Shown: one piece after another, positions 51,331 through 59,734 of the stretch
Position numbering within the stretch: position 1 is the first letter of the stretch
Layout of the letters: each line of letters starts with the position of its first letter
Assembly: GCA_034666985.1 (NCBI GenBank)
Contig: JAXDKS010000021.1
Span: 62,001-126,000 of the forward strand
Direction: 5' to 3'
DNA length: 64,000 nt
Source of the DNA: DATARR01 sp034666985
GTDB taxonomy: Bacteria > Acidobacteriota > Thermoanaerobaculia > Multivoradales > UBA5704
Position numbers and translations under genes: made by a program
Notes under the pieces: generated by a model
What the model was told of the DNA's origin: nothing
What the model saw: the letters and a program-made list of their open reading frames with translations, nothing else
The model's database searches: none

Positions 51331-51678
51331 ATGTCTAAGATCTTCCGGAGGACTGTGCTCGGATTCGTGGTGGGACTCTGCCTGCTGACCCCGCTGGCTT
51401 CGGCGGCCCAGCGCCCGCAGGGGACCCGGTTGGAGAGGTTCACGCTTCCCGCGCCCTCAGAGCTGTTCGCGGGAGCCTGGAGGCTCCTGGCGCGGATCTG
51501 GACCAAGGAAGGCTGCAGGATCGACCCGCATGGGGGCTGCCTCCCGGAGTCCACTGTCGTGCCGAGCTCGGATGAGGGTTGCGGAATTGATCCTCATGGT
51601 GTCTGCATCGGTACGGCGACAAGCACTTCGGACAATGGGTGCGGGATCGACCCTCACGGTGGCTGTATCGGCGGCTAG
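51331..51678 (+). CDS. Secreted peptide with three GC(G/R)IDPHG(G/V)C repeats
   Basis: A 115-residue exported protein. A signal peptide (FVVGLCLLTPLASA) is followed by a linker, then three near-identical motifs: GCRIDPHGGC, GCGIDPHGVC and GCGIDPHGGC, spaced about 20-22 residues apart and joined by Ser/Thr-rich linkers. The three DNA copies differ mainly at third codon positions, so the amino-acid sequence has been conserved by selection. AAAGGAGAG precedes the ATG. No family is recognised. It lies between two divergent XRE-TPR-type regulators, so it might be a signalling or antimicrobial precursor. Confidence 0.72.
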   Translation: MSKIFRRTVLGFVVGLCLLTPLASAAQRPQGTRLERFTLPAPSELFAGAWRLLARIWTKEGCRIDPHGGCLPESTVVPSSDEGCGIDPHGVCIGTATSTSDNGCGIDPHGGCIGG

Positions 51679-51735
51679 GGGAGTATGGAAGGGGCGGGCG
51701 GCCCCGTGGGGCCGCCCTGTTTTCCGGATCTCTCA

Positions 51736-51995
51736 GAGGGTGTCTCGAAAGTCGGCGGTGTGCCCTTCGAAGCCTCACCCCCGGCCCCTCTCCCGGGGGG
51801 AGAGGGGTGACTCCTGCGGGCAGTATTGCCGTAGGGTGCGCTGTGCGCACCGTCAACGTTGTTGGTGCGCACAGCACACCCTACAAGGCTCTTCTGGTTC
51901 GGCATAGTTCTCCCCTCTCCCCCCGGGAGAGGAGCCGGGGGTTAGGCTTCGAAGGGGATGCGGCCGGATTCATCTCGGACTTTCGAGACACCCTC
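51736..51995. mobile_element. Composite palindromic element B (260 bp), MITE-like, with TCA target duplication
   Basis: Terminal inverted repeats of 18 bp (GAGGGTGTCTCGAAAGTC at 51736-51753 and its complement at 51978-51995). The 3-bp TCA flanks both ends (51733-51735 and 51996-51998). Nested inside are arms starting CGAAGCCT and a core pair at 51831-51851 and 51864-51884 that matches the core of element A. No transposase is encoded. The right TCA is the stop codon of the adjacent regulator. Confidence 0.85.
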
Positions 51996-53468
51996 TCAAA
52001 TCTCGAACCGCAGTTGAGGATCGTGGCGAGCCCGCTGAAGGTAGTTGACCACACGCCGCGCGAGGTCCGCGGTTGCTACTTCACGCTCGGCGGCGTCACA
52101 AAACAGCCTGAGAGCAGCCAGAGCTTCCCGGTGGACTCCCTGCGCCTGAAAAACTGGCGCCATTTCCCTGGCAAGAATCCGAACCTCTGCTGTGCGGCCT
52201 TGCTCGAAGTAAAGCAGAGCCAGTTCCAGCGAGACGAGGGCAGTGTCAAACCCCAGACCACGGGCCAGAAATTCTCTCCGTACCTGTTCAAAGTTGATGA
52301 CAGCCTCGGCTTTCCGCCCCAGGCCAGTTGCGATCCGTCCTTCCAGCCAGAGTACCCGCACCAAGTCCAACGCATTGCCGAGTTGGACGGCAAGCTCCCG
52401 CGCTTCCGCTATCAAAGCTGCCGCCTCCGAATGCCACCCCAGATGGTCTAGGTTGACAGCAAGATTGAACTTCAGAGCGAAGAGAAGGCGAGGTTGTATT
52501 TTGCCGTCGATCAGTAGAGATGCTTCCTGGAGACTCGTGACGGCGCCCTGAAAATCGCCAAGGTCTTCCTGAACATTCGCCTTGTTGAGCAGGATGTACG
52601 CGGAATCAGCCCGGATAGTCATCGCCAAGGCTCGATCATGGAGCTCTAGCGCTTCAGGCAGTCGCCGCTGAGCCCGGCGCAAGGAGGCTTCGAGATCCAG
52701 GACGCGCCCTTCGTCGAGAGGATCGATATCGTCTGGATTGCCCACCACCCAGAGCTTCCGAGTTCGAGCAAAGGCGTCGTCCGCTCCGGGAAGGTCGCTC
52801 GCGACCCGACGCGCATTGCCTACGTGGGCCCACGCGTAACCCTGAACTCGGGAGCGCCAGCCCTCCTCGCCAGGAATCAGGACGGCGACGCGTAGGGCGA
52901 GATCGGCCAGGTCGAGGGCGCGATTGGCATCGGCCGCGGCCGCCTTCTCACTCTCGGCGCAGAGGCGCTCGCAGAGGGCCCAGGTCTGGAACTCCTTCGC
53001 TCCTTCCACGAGCAGCCGACGGTCGCGGGGGGAGTAGCGCTTCAGACGTTCCCACTGCTCCTCGGCCTCCTGGCGGGACTGCCGGGCCCGGTCGGCGCGG
53101 AGCCGGCCCGTGAGAGCGGAGCGGGTCGCGTCGAGCACTCTCTTCGCCACCCGGGTGGAGGCCTGCTCGATGACGCGGCGCTCGTCGGCCGCGGGCCCCA
53201 GGGGTGAGGTGGAGATTTCCGCCTGGGGGCGCACCCACTCCAGACAGAGGAGAGCGGCGTCGATGGACTCGCGGCCATATCCCAGGACGGCGGCCAAGGC
53301 TTCCAGGCGCGCCCGCGACAGGGGCCGGCGGCCGACCTCGAAGTCGGAGATCATGGTCTTCCGCACCCCGCTCGCCTCGGCCAGGCGCTTCTGGGACCAC
53401 CCTTGAGCCGAGCGCAGGACGGTCAGTGTCAGCCCCAGTGGTGGTGGAATTTTCCCTGGCATCCTCAT
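51996..53468 (-). CDS. XRE-family regulator with TPR-type repeats
   Basis: A 490-residue regulator. The N-terminal helix-turn-helix is LTVLRSAQGWSQKRLAEASG with TMISDFEVGRR. A middle part (about 130-290) shares most of its sequence with the short paralogue at 50.4-51.2 kb. The C-terminal part is helical TPR-like repeats (ALELHDRALAM, LLNKANVQEDLGDFQGAVTSLQEA, LVSLELALLYFEQGRTAEV). This HTH-plus-TPR layout is like RRNPP regulators that bind exported peptides, but the family link is only suggestive. GGGAGG nine bases upstream supports this ATG. The stop codon coincides with the edge of palindromic element B. Confidence 0.87.
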   Translation of the reverse strand: MRMPGKIPPPLGLTLTVLRSAQGWSQKRLAEASGVRKTMISDFEVGRRPLSRARLEALAAVLGYGRESIDAALLCLEWVRPQAEISTSPLGPAADERRVIEQASTRVAKRVLDATRSALTGRLRADRARQSRQEAEEQWERLKRYSPRDRRLLVEGAKEFQTWALCERLCAESEKAAAADANRALDLADLALRVAVLIPGEEGWRSRVQGYAWAHVGNARRVASDLPGADDAFARTRKLWVVGNPDDIDPLDEGRVLDLEASLRRAQRRLPEALELHDRALAMTIRADSAYILLNKANVQEDLGDFQGAVTSLQEASLLIDGKIQPRLLFALKFNLAVNLDHLGWHSEAAALIAEARELAVQLGNALDLVRVLWLEGRIATGLGRKAEAVINFEQVRREFLARGLGFDTALVSLELALLYFEQGRTAEVRILAREMAPVFQAQGVHREALAALRLFCDAAEREVATADLARRVVNYLQRARHDPQLRFEI

Positions 53469-53706
53469 CCTTCTCATCCTCCCACGTCGTCAGTTCCTGA
53501 AAATAGTAGACCGCTTTCGGGTCCCGGGCCGTGACGCCCGACAGGCTCTGCGCCTATTCTCTCTTATCTGGCGTACGAAAAAACCACCCCGCAAGCAATG
53601 ACCGGTGTCTTCATCGCCTCGGCCGGGCACGTTCCACCTCGGTCGGGGCCATCCTCTCCAGGTTCCGTAATGCGGGAACCACCCGCAAGACCCGTGAGGA
53701 GGAGCG

Positions 53707-53949
53707 ATGAAGGAGGAAGAGGATGCGATCCGGGAGGAGCTCCGCCGGTTGGCCAGGGACCTGGAGTCGATCCGGTTCCGGCTGTGGGGCATCGCCGCCA
53801 AGCTCCCCGGGCCGGAAGGAGAGGACGAGACGGAGCCGGAGGAGCCCAGCGTGCGCTCCGTCATCGAGTGCGTCGTGATGGACTCCATCACCCCCGCCAT
53901 CGAGGACCTGACGCGGGCCTCGGGAGAGGAGGAGGGCGGGGGCGGGTGA
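53707..53949 (+). CDS. Small acidic protein of unknown function
   Basis: An 80-residue protein rich in Glu and Arg. The first half is helical with a heptad-like pattern (IREELRRLARDLESIRFRLWGI), the second half is acidic (GEDETEPEEPSVRSVIEC). GAGGAGGAG lies directly before the ATG. No family is recognised. It is followed 47 bases later by a gene on the same strand, probably co-transcribed. Confidence 0.65.
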   Translation: MKEEEDAIREELRRLARDLESIRFRLWGIAAKLPGPEGEDETEPEEPSVRSVIECVVMDSITPAIEDLTRASGEEEGGGG

Positions 53950-53996
53950 GCGGTGTTGACAGATGACCCGTCGCTTGTGATGCAATCCCCTGCAAC

Positions 53997-54449
53997 ATGA
54001 CTCGGGACGAGTACGAGCAACGCAAGCGGCGTCTGGAGGAAGAGTGGCGGGCCGGCGTCGAGCTGCTGGACAAGGCCTACCGCCACCAGCTCCGTGCGCT
54101 GGAGCTCGTCTGGACGGCCACGGATGAAGGACCCGCGGAGATCCCGCGCCCGGCGGCGGCTCCGACTCCTCCGGCCGCCCCGGACCCGGCCGCGCCGGCA
54201 AGGCCTGCCCGCCGCGAAGCGGGAGCCTTGCTCCAGGACGTGCGTTCGGCGCTCGCCCGGCTGCCGGAGGTTTTCGACCGCAACGACGTCTGCGAAGCGC
54301 TCGGCTACGAGCCGGACCGCAGCTCGCTGTTCCGTGTCCTCCAGGAGTTGGAGCGTCAAGGCGAGCTCACGCTCGAAAGCCGCGGCAGCGGCCAGGTGAC
54401 GACGCTCTACCGGCATGCCGGGGCGAACGGCTCCGCCGCCGGCGTGTGA
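53997..54449 (+). CDS. Protein with coiled-coil N-terminus and winged-helix-like C-terminus
   Basis: A 150-residue protein. Residues 1-45 form a charged helix (EYEQRKRRLEEEWRAGVELL). An Ala/Pro-rich linker (APTPPAAPDPAAPARPARR) follows. The last 70 residues, starting ALLQDVRSALARLPEVF, then DRNDVCEALGYEPDRSSLFR and VLQELERQGELTLESRG with a final beta hairpin, resemble a winged helix, which would suggest DNA binding. This is pattern reading, not a family match. The array of 21-bp palindromes begins just downstream of its stop, so it is a candidate to bind those sites. Confidence 0.62.
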   Translation: MTRDEYEQRKRRLEEEWRAGVELLDKAYRHQLRALELVWTATDEGPAEIPRPAAAPTPPAAPDPAAPARPARREAGALLQDVRSALARLPEVFDRNDVCEALGYEPDRSSLFRVLQELERQGELTLESRGSGQVTTLYRHAGANGSAAGV

Positions 54450-54488
54450 CGTTGCGCCTCCCTGATGAGACACCGGGAGCACCGCGCG

Positions 54489-55012
54489 CAACACGGGCGA
54501 CCGTCGATGCGACGCCGTGAGACGCTCCCGCAACACGGGCGACTGTTCGTGGGACTCCCGATTCCGCTCGTGCAACACAGCCGAGCGTTCGCCGCTCTCC
54601 CGTTTCCCTCCATGCGACACAGCGAAGAGCTCGCGCATCCTTCGACCCATGGGTCCGGCGACGCGACCCGTGGGTCCCATGACGCGACCCATGGGTCGAA
54701 CGATGCAATCCATGGGTCCTGCGATGCGACCCGAGGGTCGAAGGGTGCGACCCCTGGGTCCAATGCTGCGACCCACGGGTCGAACGATGCGACCCGTGGG
54801 TCCTGTGATGCGCCTCGCGGGTCGAACGATGCGACCCACGGGTCCTGCGACTCGCCCCTCGGGTCGAATGATGCGACCCACGGGTCCGGTGACCGGACCC
54901 GCGGGTCCCGCGAGGCAATCCCGGGAGCCCTTCACCCGCCCCGAGGGTCGAGCTCCGCGCCCCGAGATGCCGATGTTGCAACCGCGAGGTCCTGGGATGC
55001 GCCCCGCGGGTC
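54489..55012. repeat. Array of palindromes at 21-bp spacing (18 units at 54644-55012)
   Basis: From 54644 to 55012 there are 18 consecutive 12-bp sites GACCCNNGGGTC, or degenerate forms, each starting exactly 21 bp after the last (54644, 54665, 54686 ... 55001). Good examples are at 54644, 54665, 54686, 54770, 54791, 54833, 54875 and 54896. The 9-bp spacers resemble GAACGATGC. Upstream, related motifs GCAACACGGGC start at 54489, 54531, 54573 and 54615, that is, 42 bp apart. The region is open in several frames on both strands only because 21 is a multiple of three. Confidence 0.92.
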
Positions 55013-55243
55013 GCGCCGAAGGAAAGGAGGGGCCGGTGCCGCCCCGGACGCGCCGCCGGGCTCACGCCTGAAAAGGCAGCGGCGGTTTCTCTCATCGGTA
55101 GAGTCCTCGTGGTCCTTGGAGGTCCGTGAGGACGGGCTCGCTTGACAGTCCCGCCGAGGGCATCATTTAATCGCTGAGAAACCCTCGAAAGCGCGCGTAC
55201 GAAGGAGATGGCGCGCGTCTGGGCTTCGACCAGGACCACCTGC

Positions 55244-56536
55244 ATGAAATTGAAGCGCTTCCTTCCCTGTTCGGGCCGCGCCTTCGGTTGCCTGGTGCTC
55301 GTCGCCGGCCTCCTCGTTCCCACTCCTTGTGGGGCGGCGGCGCGGGTTGCCGAGGAGCTGGGCGGCCACGTCCGGCAGGCGGAGGAGACCGGCCGGGTCC
55401 TCCAGCAGGTGCTCGGGCCGATGCCGGCGGTGGCGAGCGCACCCTTCTTCGGCCTGGCCGTTCTCTCCGGGGTCGGGCTCCTGGCGGACACGGAGACTGC
55501 GCGAACGTCGCAGAACCCGCTGGTGCGGGGCGTGTGCGACAGCGTCATGGTCCAGCGGGCGAAGCGGTACACCAGCGTGCCCCTGTTCCTTCTCCTGTGC
55601 GGGCTGACCCTGCTGACCTATCTGGCCAGCTCCGGCAAGATCCACGGGGTCGTGGGCAAGATGCTGCGGGCGGGCGAGGCAGGCACGGTCACTCCGGTGT
55701 ATGCGCTGCTGGCGCTCGGGGCCTTCACCGGGACGGCCGCCCTCTCCGAGCCGCCGAAGGTCGCCCAGATGGGTTTCGGATTGCCGTCGGCATTCCTGCT
55801 GGCCTTGGGCGTGGGCCTGGGGCTCGGAGCGATGATGATGACGCGGCTCGCCTTCGACGTCCTCATCTGGCTGACTCCCGTGCCGCTGATCGACCTCGTC
55901 TTCGAGACGCTGAAGAAAGTGGTCTCGATCGGGATCTTCATCCTTTGTCTGATCAGTCCGGCCTTGGCGGCGGCGCTGGCTCTGGTCCTGCTCGTCGTTT
56001 CCCTGCTGGTCTACGGCTGGGCCATGCGCGTCGTGGGCTTCGCCTTCCGCATCGTGCTGCGACCCTGGCTGGCGCGGCTGGTTCCGTCCTTGCGCTCCGG
56101 GCTGCTGGATGATCGCCTCGCCGCCCGCTACGGTTCCGGGAAGAAGGTGCAGCTTGCCGTGCCGGCCACCGCCCTGGCCTTTCCGGGAGCCCGCAAGCGG
56201 CAGTCGGGCGCTCTCGTGCTCACCGAGGAAGGGCTCGCTTTCTCGACGACCTCCTGGCTGGGCCGGGTTCGCTCGCGGCCCGTCGTCCAGGCTGAGAAGC
56301 CGCTCCGCCTTCAGCGGGGGCTGCTGTGGATCGAGCTCCAAGCCCCCCGGCCGGACAGCCCCCGTCCCCATCGCCTCGCCCTGCCCAGGACGATCGCTGC
56401 CGACTACGACCGGCTCTGTCACCTGCTGGGTGCCGAGGACGGCGGCAGCACAGGCGGAGCGCGCATGCTCCAGAAGCTCGGAGACAAGCTGGGAGATCTG
56501 CGGGGGACGAAGGTCCCCGGCAGGGTGACCGCCTGA
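55244..56536 (+). CDS. Multi-pass membrane protein with C-terminal PH-like domain, unknown function
   Basis: A 430-residue membrane protein. A signal-like segment (FGCLVLVAGLLVPTPCGAAA) is followed by an amphipathic helix and about six transmembrane segments (TSVPLFLLLCGLTLLTYLA, VYALLALGAFTGTAAL, SAFLLALGVGLGLGAMMM, VSIGIFILCLISPALAAA). After about residue 310 the protein is soluble, with strands SGALVLTEEGLAFSTTS and LLWIELQ that suggest a PH-like domain. No family is recognised. The start is uncertain: AGGA precedes this ATG at nine bases, while an in-frame ATG 12 codons earlier has a Shine-Dalgarno directly against it. It follows the palindrome array. Confidence 0.72.
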   Translation: MKLKRFLPCSGRAFGCLVLVAGLLVPTPCGAAARVAEELGGHVRQAEETGRVLQQVLGPMPAVASAPFFGLAVLSGVGLLADTETARTSQNPLVRGVCDSVMVQRAKRYTSVPLFLLLCGLTLLTYLASSGKIHGVVGKMLRAGEAGTVTPVYALLALGAFTGTAALSEPPKVAQMGFGLPSAFLLALGVGLGLGAMMMTRLAFDVLIWLTPVPLIDLVFETLKKVVSIGIFILCLISPALAAALALVLLVVSLLVYGWAMRVVGFAFRIVLRPWLARLVPSLRSGLLDDRLAARYGSGKKVQLAVPATALAFPGARKRQSGALVLTEEGLAFSTTSWLGRVRSRPVVQAEKPLRLQRGLLWIELQAPRPDSPRPHRLALPRTIAADYDRLCHLLGAEDGGSTGGARMLQKLGDKLGDLRGTKVPGRVTA

Positions 56537-56602
56537 AGGGAAATCTATGTTGATCCTGCCTTTCGCCAGCCAACCGGGTGGAAGGCGGCTCTCCCAGGCG
56601 GG

Positions 56603-56944
56603 CTACGCCGTTCGTTTGCGGGAGGCGAATGCCGAAGGGTCGGCCTGTTCTGAGAGCTCGAGCAACTCGGCGCGTAGCTCGGCACCGCAGTCGGCCTCGG
56701 CGAGGAAGCGCTCGCCGAGCTTCTGCGCCCGGGCGATGTCCTTTGCGGCCAGCGCCGCTCGCACGGCTCCCCGACGCGCGAGAGCCCCTTCGGGATCGCA
56801 GGCAGGAAGAAACTTGGCGATCCTCTCCTCAAGGAGCGACACCTCTCGGTAGGCCAATTGGGTGTCTGGAGCCCCAAGATCCTCCAAGGCCTCGGCGCGT
56901 CGGATCGCTTCGGTGATCAGCGGGTAGAGGAATTCGACGCTCAT
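56603..56944 (-). CDS. Hypothetical helical protein, second gene of a coupled pair
   Basis: A 113-residue acidic, all-helical protein (EFLYPLITEAIRRAEALED, LLEERIAKFLPACDPEGALA). It begins at the ATG inside the stop of the upstream gene (ATGA overlap), so the two proteins are made together and probably function together. No family is recognised and no signal peptide or membrane segment is present. Cys residues at about 50 and 88 are not arranged in a known motif. Confidence 0.65.
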   Translation of the reverse strand: MSVEFLYPLITEAIRRAEALEDLGAPDTQLAYREVSLLEERIAKFLPACDPEGALARRGAVRAALAAKDIARAQKLGERFLAEADCGAELRAELLELSEQADPSAFASRKRTA

Positions 56945-57438
56945 CTCGCCGTTCTCCATGCCGCCGCGACCGTGGCCCGAGGAGCCGAGAGCACTACGAC
57001 GCAGGCGGATCGTTGTTCCGCGATGGTCGCACGGCGGACCTGTTCAAGCTTGAGCCGGAGACGGTCGGAATCTTCGCCTTCATCGATCCCGCTGACCTCC
57101 AGGGCAACGAGGCCGGATTCGGGGTCCTGCAGGAGCCAGTCCGCGGATTCTCCCCTCTGGAGTCTTCTCCTCACGACCCATCCTCGCGCTACGTGGACGA
57201 GAGCCAGAGCGATCGCCTCCGCGGCATCTTCGGTGATCCGGTGTCGATCGAGTTGCTCGGCGTCGCCGGAAGGCGAACGGATCCAGTGAAGGGTGGCGTC
57301 GTGCGCGTCGCTGTGGAACAGGGTTGCCAGGGCCACACCCGTCTCGTGGCTATGCCGCTCCAAGCCAATCGCTGCCCGGTGCCCATACTCGGCGGCCGTG
57401 GATGCCGGCAGGAGCGGGTGCATGCTCTTCAGTTGCAT
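56941..57438 (-). CDS. Hypothetical protein, first gene of a coupled pair
   Basis: A 165-residue soluble protein of alpha/beta type. SDAHDATLHW, GLVALEVSGIDEGED and SACVVVLSAPRATVAAAWR are strand-rich; AEQLDRHRITEDAAEAIALA and VRRRLQRGESADWLL are helices. GAGG eight bases upstream of the ATG at MQLKSMHP was preferred over the GTG five codons earlier. It overlaps the next gene by ATGA. The pattern EVSGID followed by the Lys/Arg-rich LRLKLEQVRRAT recalls nuclease-like or restriction-related folds, but I would not name one. Confidence 0.6.
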   Translation of the reverse strand: MQLKSMHPLLPASTAAEYGHRAAIGLERHSHETGVALATLFHSDAHDATLHWIRSPSGDAEQLDRHRITEDAAEAIALALVHVARGWVVRRRLQRGESADWLLQDPESGLVALEVSGIDEGEDSDRLRLKLEQVRRATIAEQRSACVVVLSAPRATVAAAWRTAR

Positions 57439-57533
57439 GACGTCGAGCCTCACGACATCATCATAACGTCAAATCCAGCCCGTGGATACCACCTTCGACA
57501 TGCAAACTGGAGACGGGGCCGGCTCAACTCCCC

Positions 57534-59312
57534 CTACCCCGCCTTCGCCGTCAGCACCGCCCTATCCCGCAGCTTCTCGGCGGCGGGGGAGAGGGGGGCG
57601 TGGGTGAGGATCTTGTTGATCCTCTCCATGGCTTTCACGGAGTCGCCCATGCTCTGGTAGAGCACGATCTCGCCGTAGAGGTTCTCGGCCAGGACGTTCA
57701 GGCGCTCGATCACTGGCGCCACATAGGGGCCGTCGGGGAAGCGGCGGAGGTACTCGGCGCCATTGGTGACGTCGTCGTAGCTCTTGGCGATCGATCCCAG
57801 ACGGTCGCCGGCCACGCGCTTGAGGTCGGGGTCCTTGTCCTGCTCGGCCATCTGCTGCAGGGCGGCGAGCTCCTGGAGGTTGGGCGCCAGGTTGCGCAGG
57901 CCCGCGCGCGCCCGCTTGCCCTCGGCGCTCTCGGGGTTCGACTCCCAGGCCTTCAGGTATTGGGTCACGGCCTCGGTGCGGCTGCCCAGACGGCTGTAGG
58001 CGTCGCCCAGGGCCAGGGCCACCTCGGGCACTTTCGGCGACTCGGGGAAGTTGCTGAGGAACGCCACCAGGAACGAGGTCTCGTAAACCCCGCCGCCCAG
58101 GGTCTCGATGGCCCGCGGATAGAGCTCCTTACGCTTGGTCTCGAGATCGGAGATCTCCCCTTCGATCGCCCCCACCAGATCGGCTTTGGGATCGAGCGAC
58201 TTCACGTCGGCCAGCTCGCTCTTGTAGAGCTTGATGACGGCGCCGTAGTCGCGGGAGAGGAGCGGCTTGGTCAGCTCGTCGTCCCGCCGCTTGTGGAGCT
58301 TCTCCAGGCGCAGGCCGTCCGAGACCTTGCCTTCCGGCCAGGCGGCGAGGACGGCTCGCTTGAGGAAGGCGGTCTCCGCCTCGGCGGGCTTCTTGCGGTC
58401 CATCCAGGTCTTCAGGGTCGCCTGGGTGCGCTTGCGGAAATCGTCCGCGGGCTTCTTGGTCGCCACCGACCAGGTGCCCTTGCGGGCCTCGGCGGAGCGC
58501 ACGCGCTGGTCGCCGAAGGGGTGGGTCTGCCAGTAGCCGTACTCCTTGAGCTGCGGCGCGCGGCTGTTCATCTTCTCCCACAGCCGCTGAGCGCCCTCCG
58601 GGTTGTAGCCGGCCGCCGCGGCCAGGCGCTGCCCTTCCTTGTCGGCCTCGTCCTCGTTGTCCCGGCTGTAGCTCCTCAACAGCAGCTCGCTCACCACCAG
58701 GCTGGCCGCCGCGGCGCCCTGCACCAGGTTGCCGCCGCCGTTGTCGTAGCCAACTCTGGGATCGTAGGGGGCCTGGGTGGTGGGGGTCTTGCGCTGCGAC
58801 TCGCCGATGACGACGCCCGCCACCAGCAGGTTGCCGAGGACGTTCATCAGCGTGGCCTTGCGCTGCATCTTGAGGTAGTGCTCGTTGATGACGTGGCCGA
58901 TCTCGTGGCCGAGGACGTTGGCGAGCATGTCGTCGTCCAGCCCCAGGTCCAGCATGCCGGTGGTGATGAAGATCTGGCCGGCCGGCAGGGCGAAGGCGTT
59001 GGGCACGGGCATGTCGACGACGCCGAAGATGAAGGGGAACTTCTGGAACTCCGACTGCTGCGCCAGCTCATAGCCGATGCGGTTGACCCGCGCCGCCTGG
59101 GTCGCGTCGTCGGGAGTGCCGTACTGGGTGGCCGCCTCGGTGGCCGCCTGCAGGCTCTTCTCGAAGAGGTCGGGATTGGCGATGCCGGGGATGGCGGCCG
59201 GCGGCGGCGTCTGGGCCAGGGCCGGAGCCACGGTGGAGCCGATCAGCAGCAGGATCAGGGTGGAGGCGATGGTGGAGGCAATTGTGGAGGCAGTATTGCT
59301 TCGATGATTCAT
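57534..59312 (-). CDS. M48 family metalloprotease with C-terminal TPR-like repeats
   Basis: A 592-residue exported protease. A signal peptide (TLILLLIGSTVAPALA) is followed by an M48 catalytic domain with HEIGH (136-140) in ANVLGHEIGHVINEH and the third zinc ligand in SRDNEDEADKEG. NAFALPAGQIFITTGMLD is the conserved strand before the active site. The C-terminal 320 residues are charged helical repeats, as in BepA (YfgC) and similar outer-membrane quality-control proteases, which use TPRs to hold substrates. The ATG chosen has AGAGGG six bases upstream; earlier starts lack a signal peptide at the N-terminus. It is divergent from a small PHA-system-like gene. Confidence 0.9.
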   Translation of the reverse strand: MNHRSNTASTIASTIASTLILLLIGSTVAPALAQTPPPAAIPGIANPDLFEKSLQAATEAATQYGTPDDATQAARVNRIGYELAQQSEFQKFPFIFGVVDMPVPNAFALPAGQIFITTGMLDLGLDDDMLANVLGHEIGHVINEHYLKMQRKATLMNVLGNLLVAGVVIGESQRKTPTTQAPYDPRVGYDNGGGNLVQGAAAASLVVSELLLRSYSRDNEDEADKEGQRLAAAAGYNPEGAQRLWEKMNSRAPQLKEYGYWQTHPFGDQRVRSAEARKGTWSVATKKPADDFRKRTQATLKTWMDRKKPAEAETAFLKRAVLAAWPEGKVSDGLRLEKLHKRRDDELTKPLLSRDYGAVIKLYKSELADVKSLDPKADLVGAIEGEISDLETKRKELYPRAIETLGGGVYETSFLVAFLSNFPESPKVPEVALALGDAYSRLGSRTEAVTQYLKAWESNPESAEGKRARAGLRNLAPNLQELAALQQMAEQDKDPDLKRVAGDRLGSIAKSYDDVTNGAEYLRRFPDGPYVAPVIERLNVLAENLYGEIVLYQSMGDSVKAMERINKILTHAPLSPAAEKLRDRAVLTAKAG

Positions 59313-59432
59313 GGCCGTCCCTCTAGACATTGGCAAGCTTAACGCAGTGGGTGGGTCCCCAGGTGACAACGCGGCGGGGAGGGCGAAAAACTCCCGGCCT
59401 CTTCTCTTGGCCTCTGTGGTAGCGTTTCGCGC

Positions 59433-59717
59433 ATGAGCGACCTGACCATCGAGGTGAAGACCACCAAGTCGTCCATGCAGGAGATCCGGCCGGCGCTCGA
59501 CTCGGCGCTCAAGGAGGCTTTTCCGGGCGGCATGCTGAAGTGGCACTGGGAGGAGGACGTCATGCACCTCTCCGGCCCCGGGGCCAAGGCTACCATCGCC
59601 CTGGAGGACGGCCGGCTCATCGGGCGGGCGCATCTCAAGCCCCCCGCGAACCTGATGAAGCCTGTCATCGAGCAGAAGATCTCCGCGGTGATGAAGAAGG
59701 TCGCCGAGCACCTCTGA
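59433..59717 (+). CDS. Polyhydroxyalkanoic-acid-system-like small protein
   Basis: A 94-residue protein. The strand-helix order and the central LSGPGAKATIALEDGRLIGR, with its conserved GPGA turn, resemble proteins of the polyhydroxyalkanoic acid system family (PHA granule region). In those operons it accompanies granule-associated proteins; the function is not known. Downstream genes are all acyl-CoA related, which fits. The alternative is a general START/polyketide-like helix-grip protein. Confidence 0.55.
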   Translation: MSDLTIEVKTTKSSMQEIRPALDSALKEAFPGGMLKWHWEEDVMHLSGPGAKATIALEDGRLIGRAHLKPPANLMKPVIEQKISAVMKKVAEHL

Positions 59718-59734
59718 TCCCCGGGCGCGACTCC

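Noticed and set aside
53490..54935. A 481-codon minus-strand frame crossing two plus-strand genes and the array
   Set aside because: It is a shadow made open by GC bias and the 21-bp period. The plus-strand genes have ribosome sites and plausible folds.
54644..55012. CRISPR-like regular repeats
   Set aside because: Spacers are only about 9 bp and similar to each other, the period is 21 bp, and no cas genes are near.
54465..55145. A 226-codon plus-strand frame with seven-residue repeats (ATHGSND-like)
   Set aside because: The 21-bp palindrome array is open in at least four frames on both strands. No frame has a good ribosome site or conserved flanks, so I treat it as non-coding repeat DNA.
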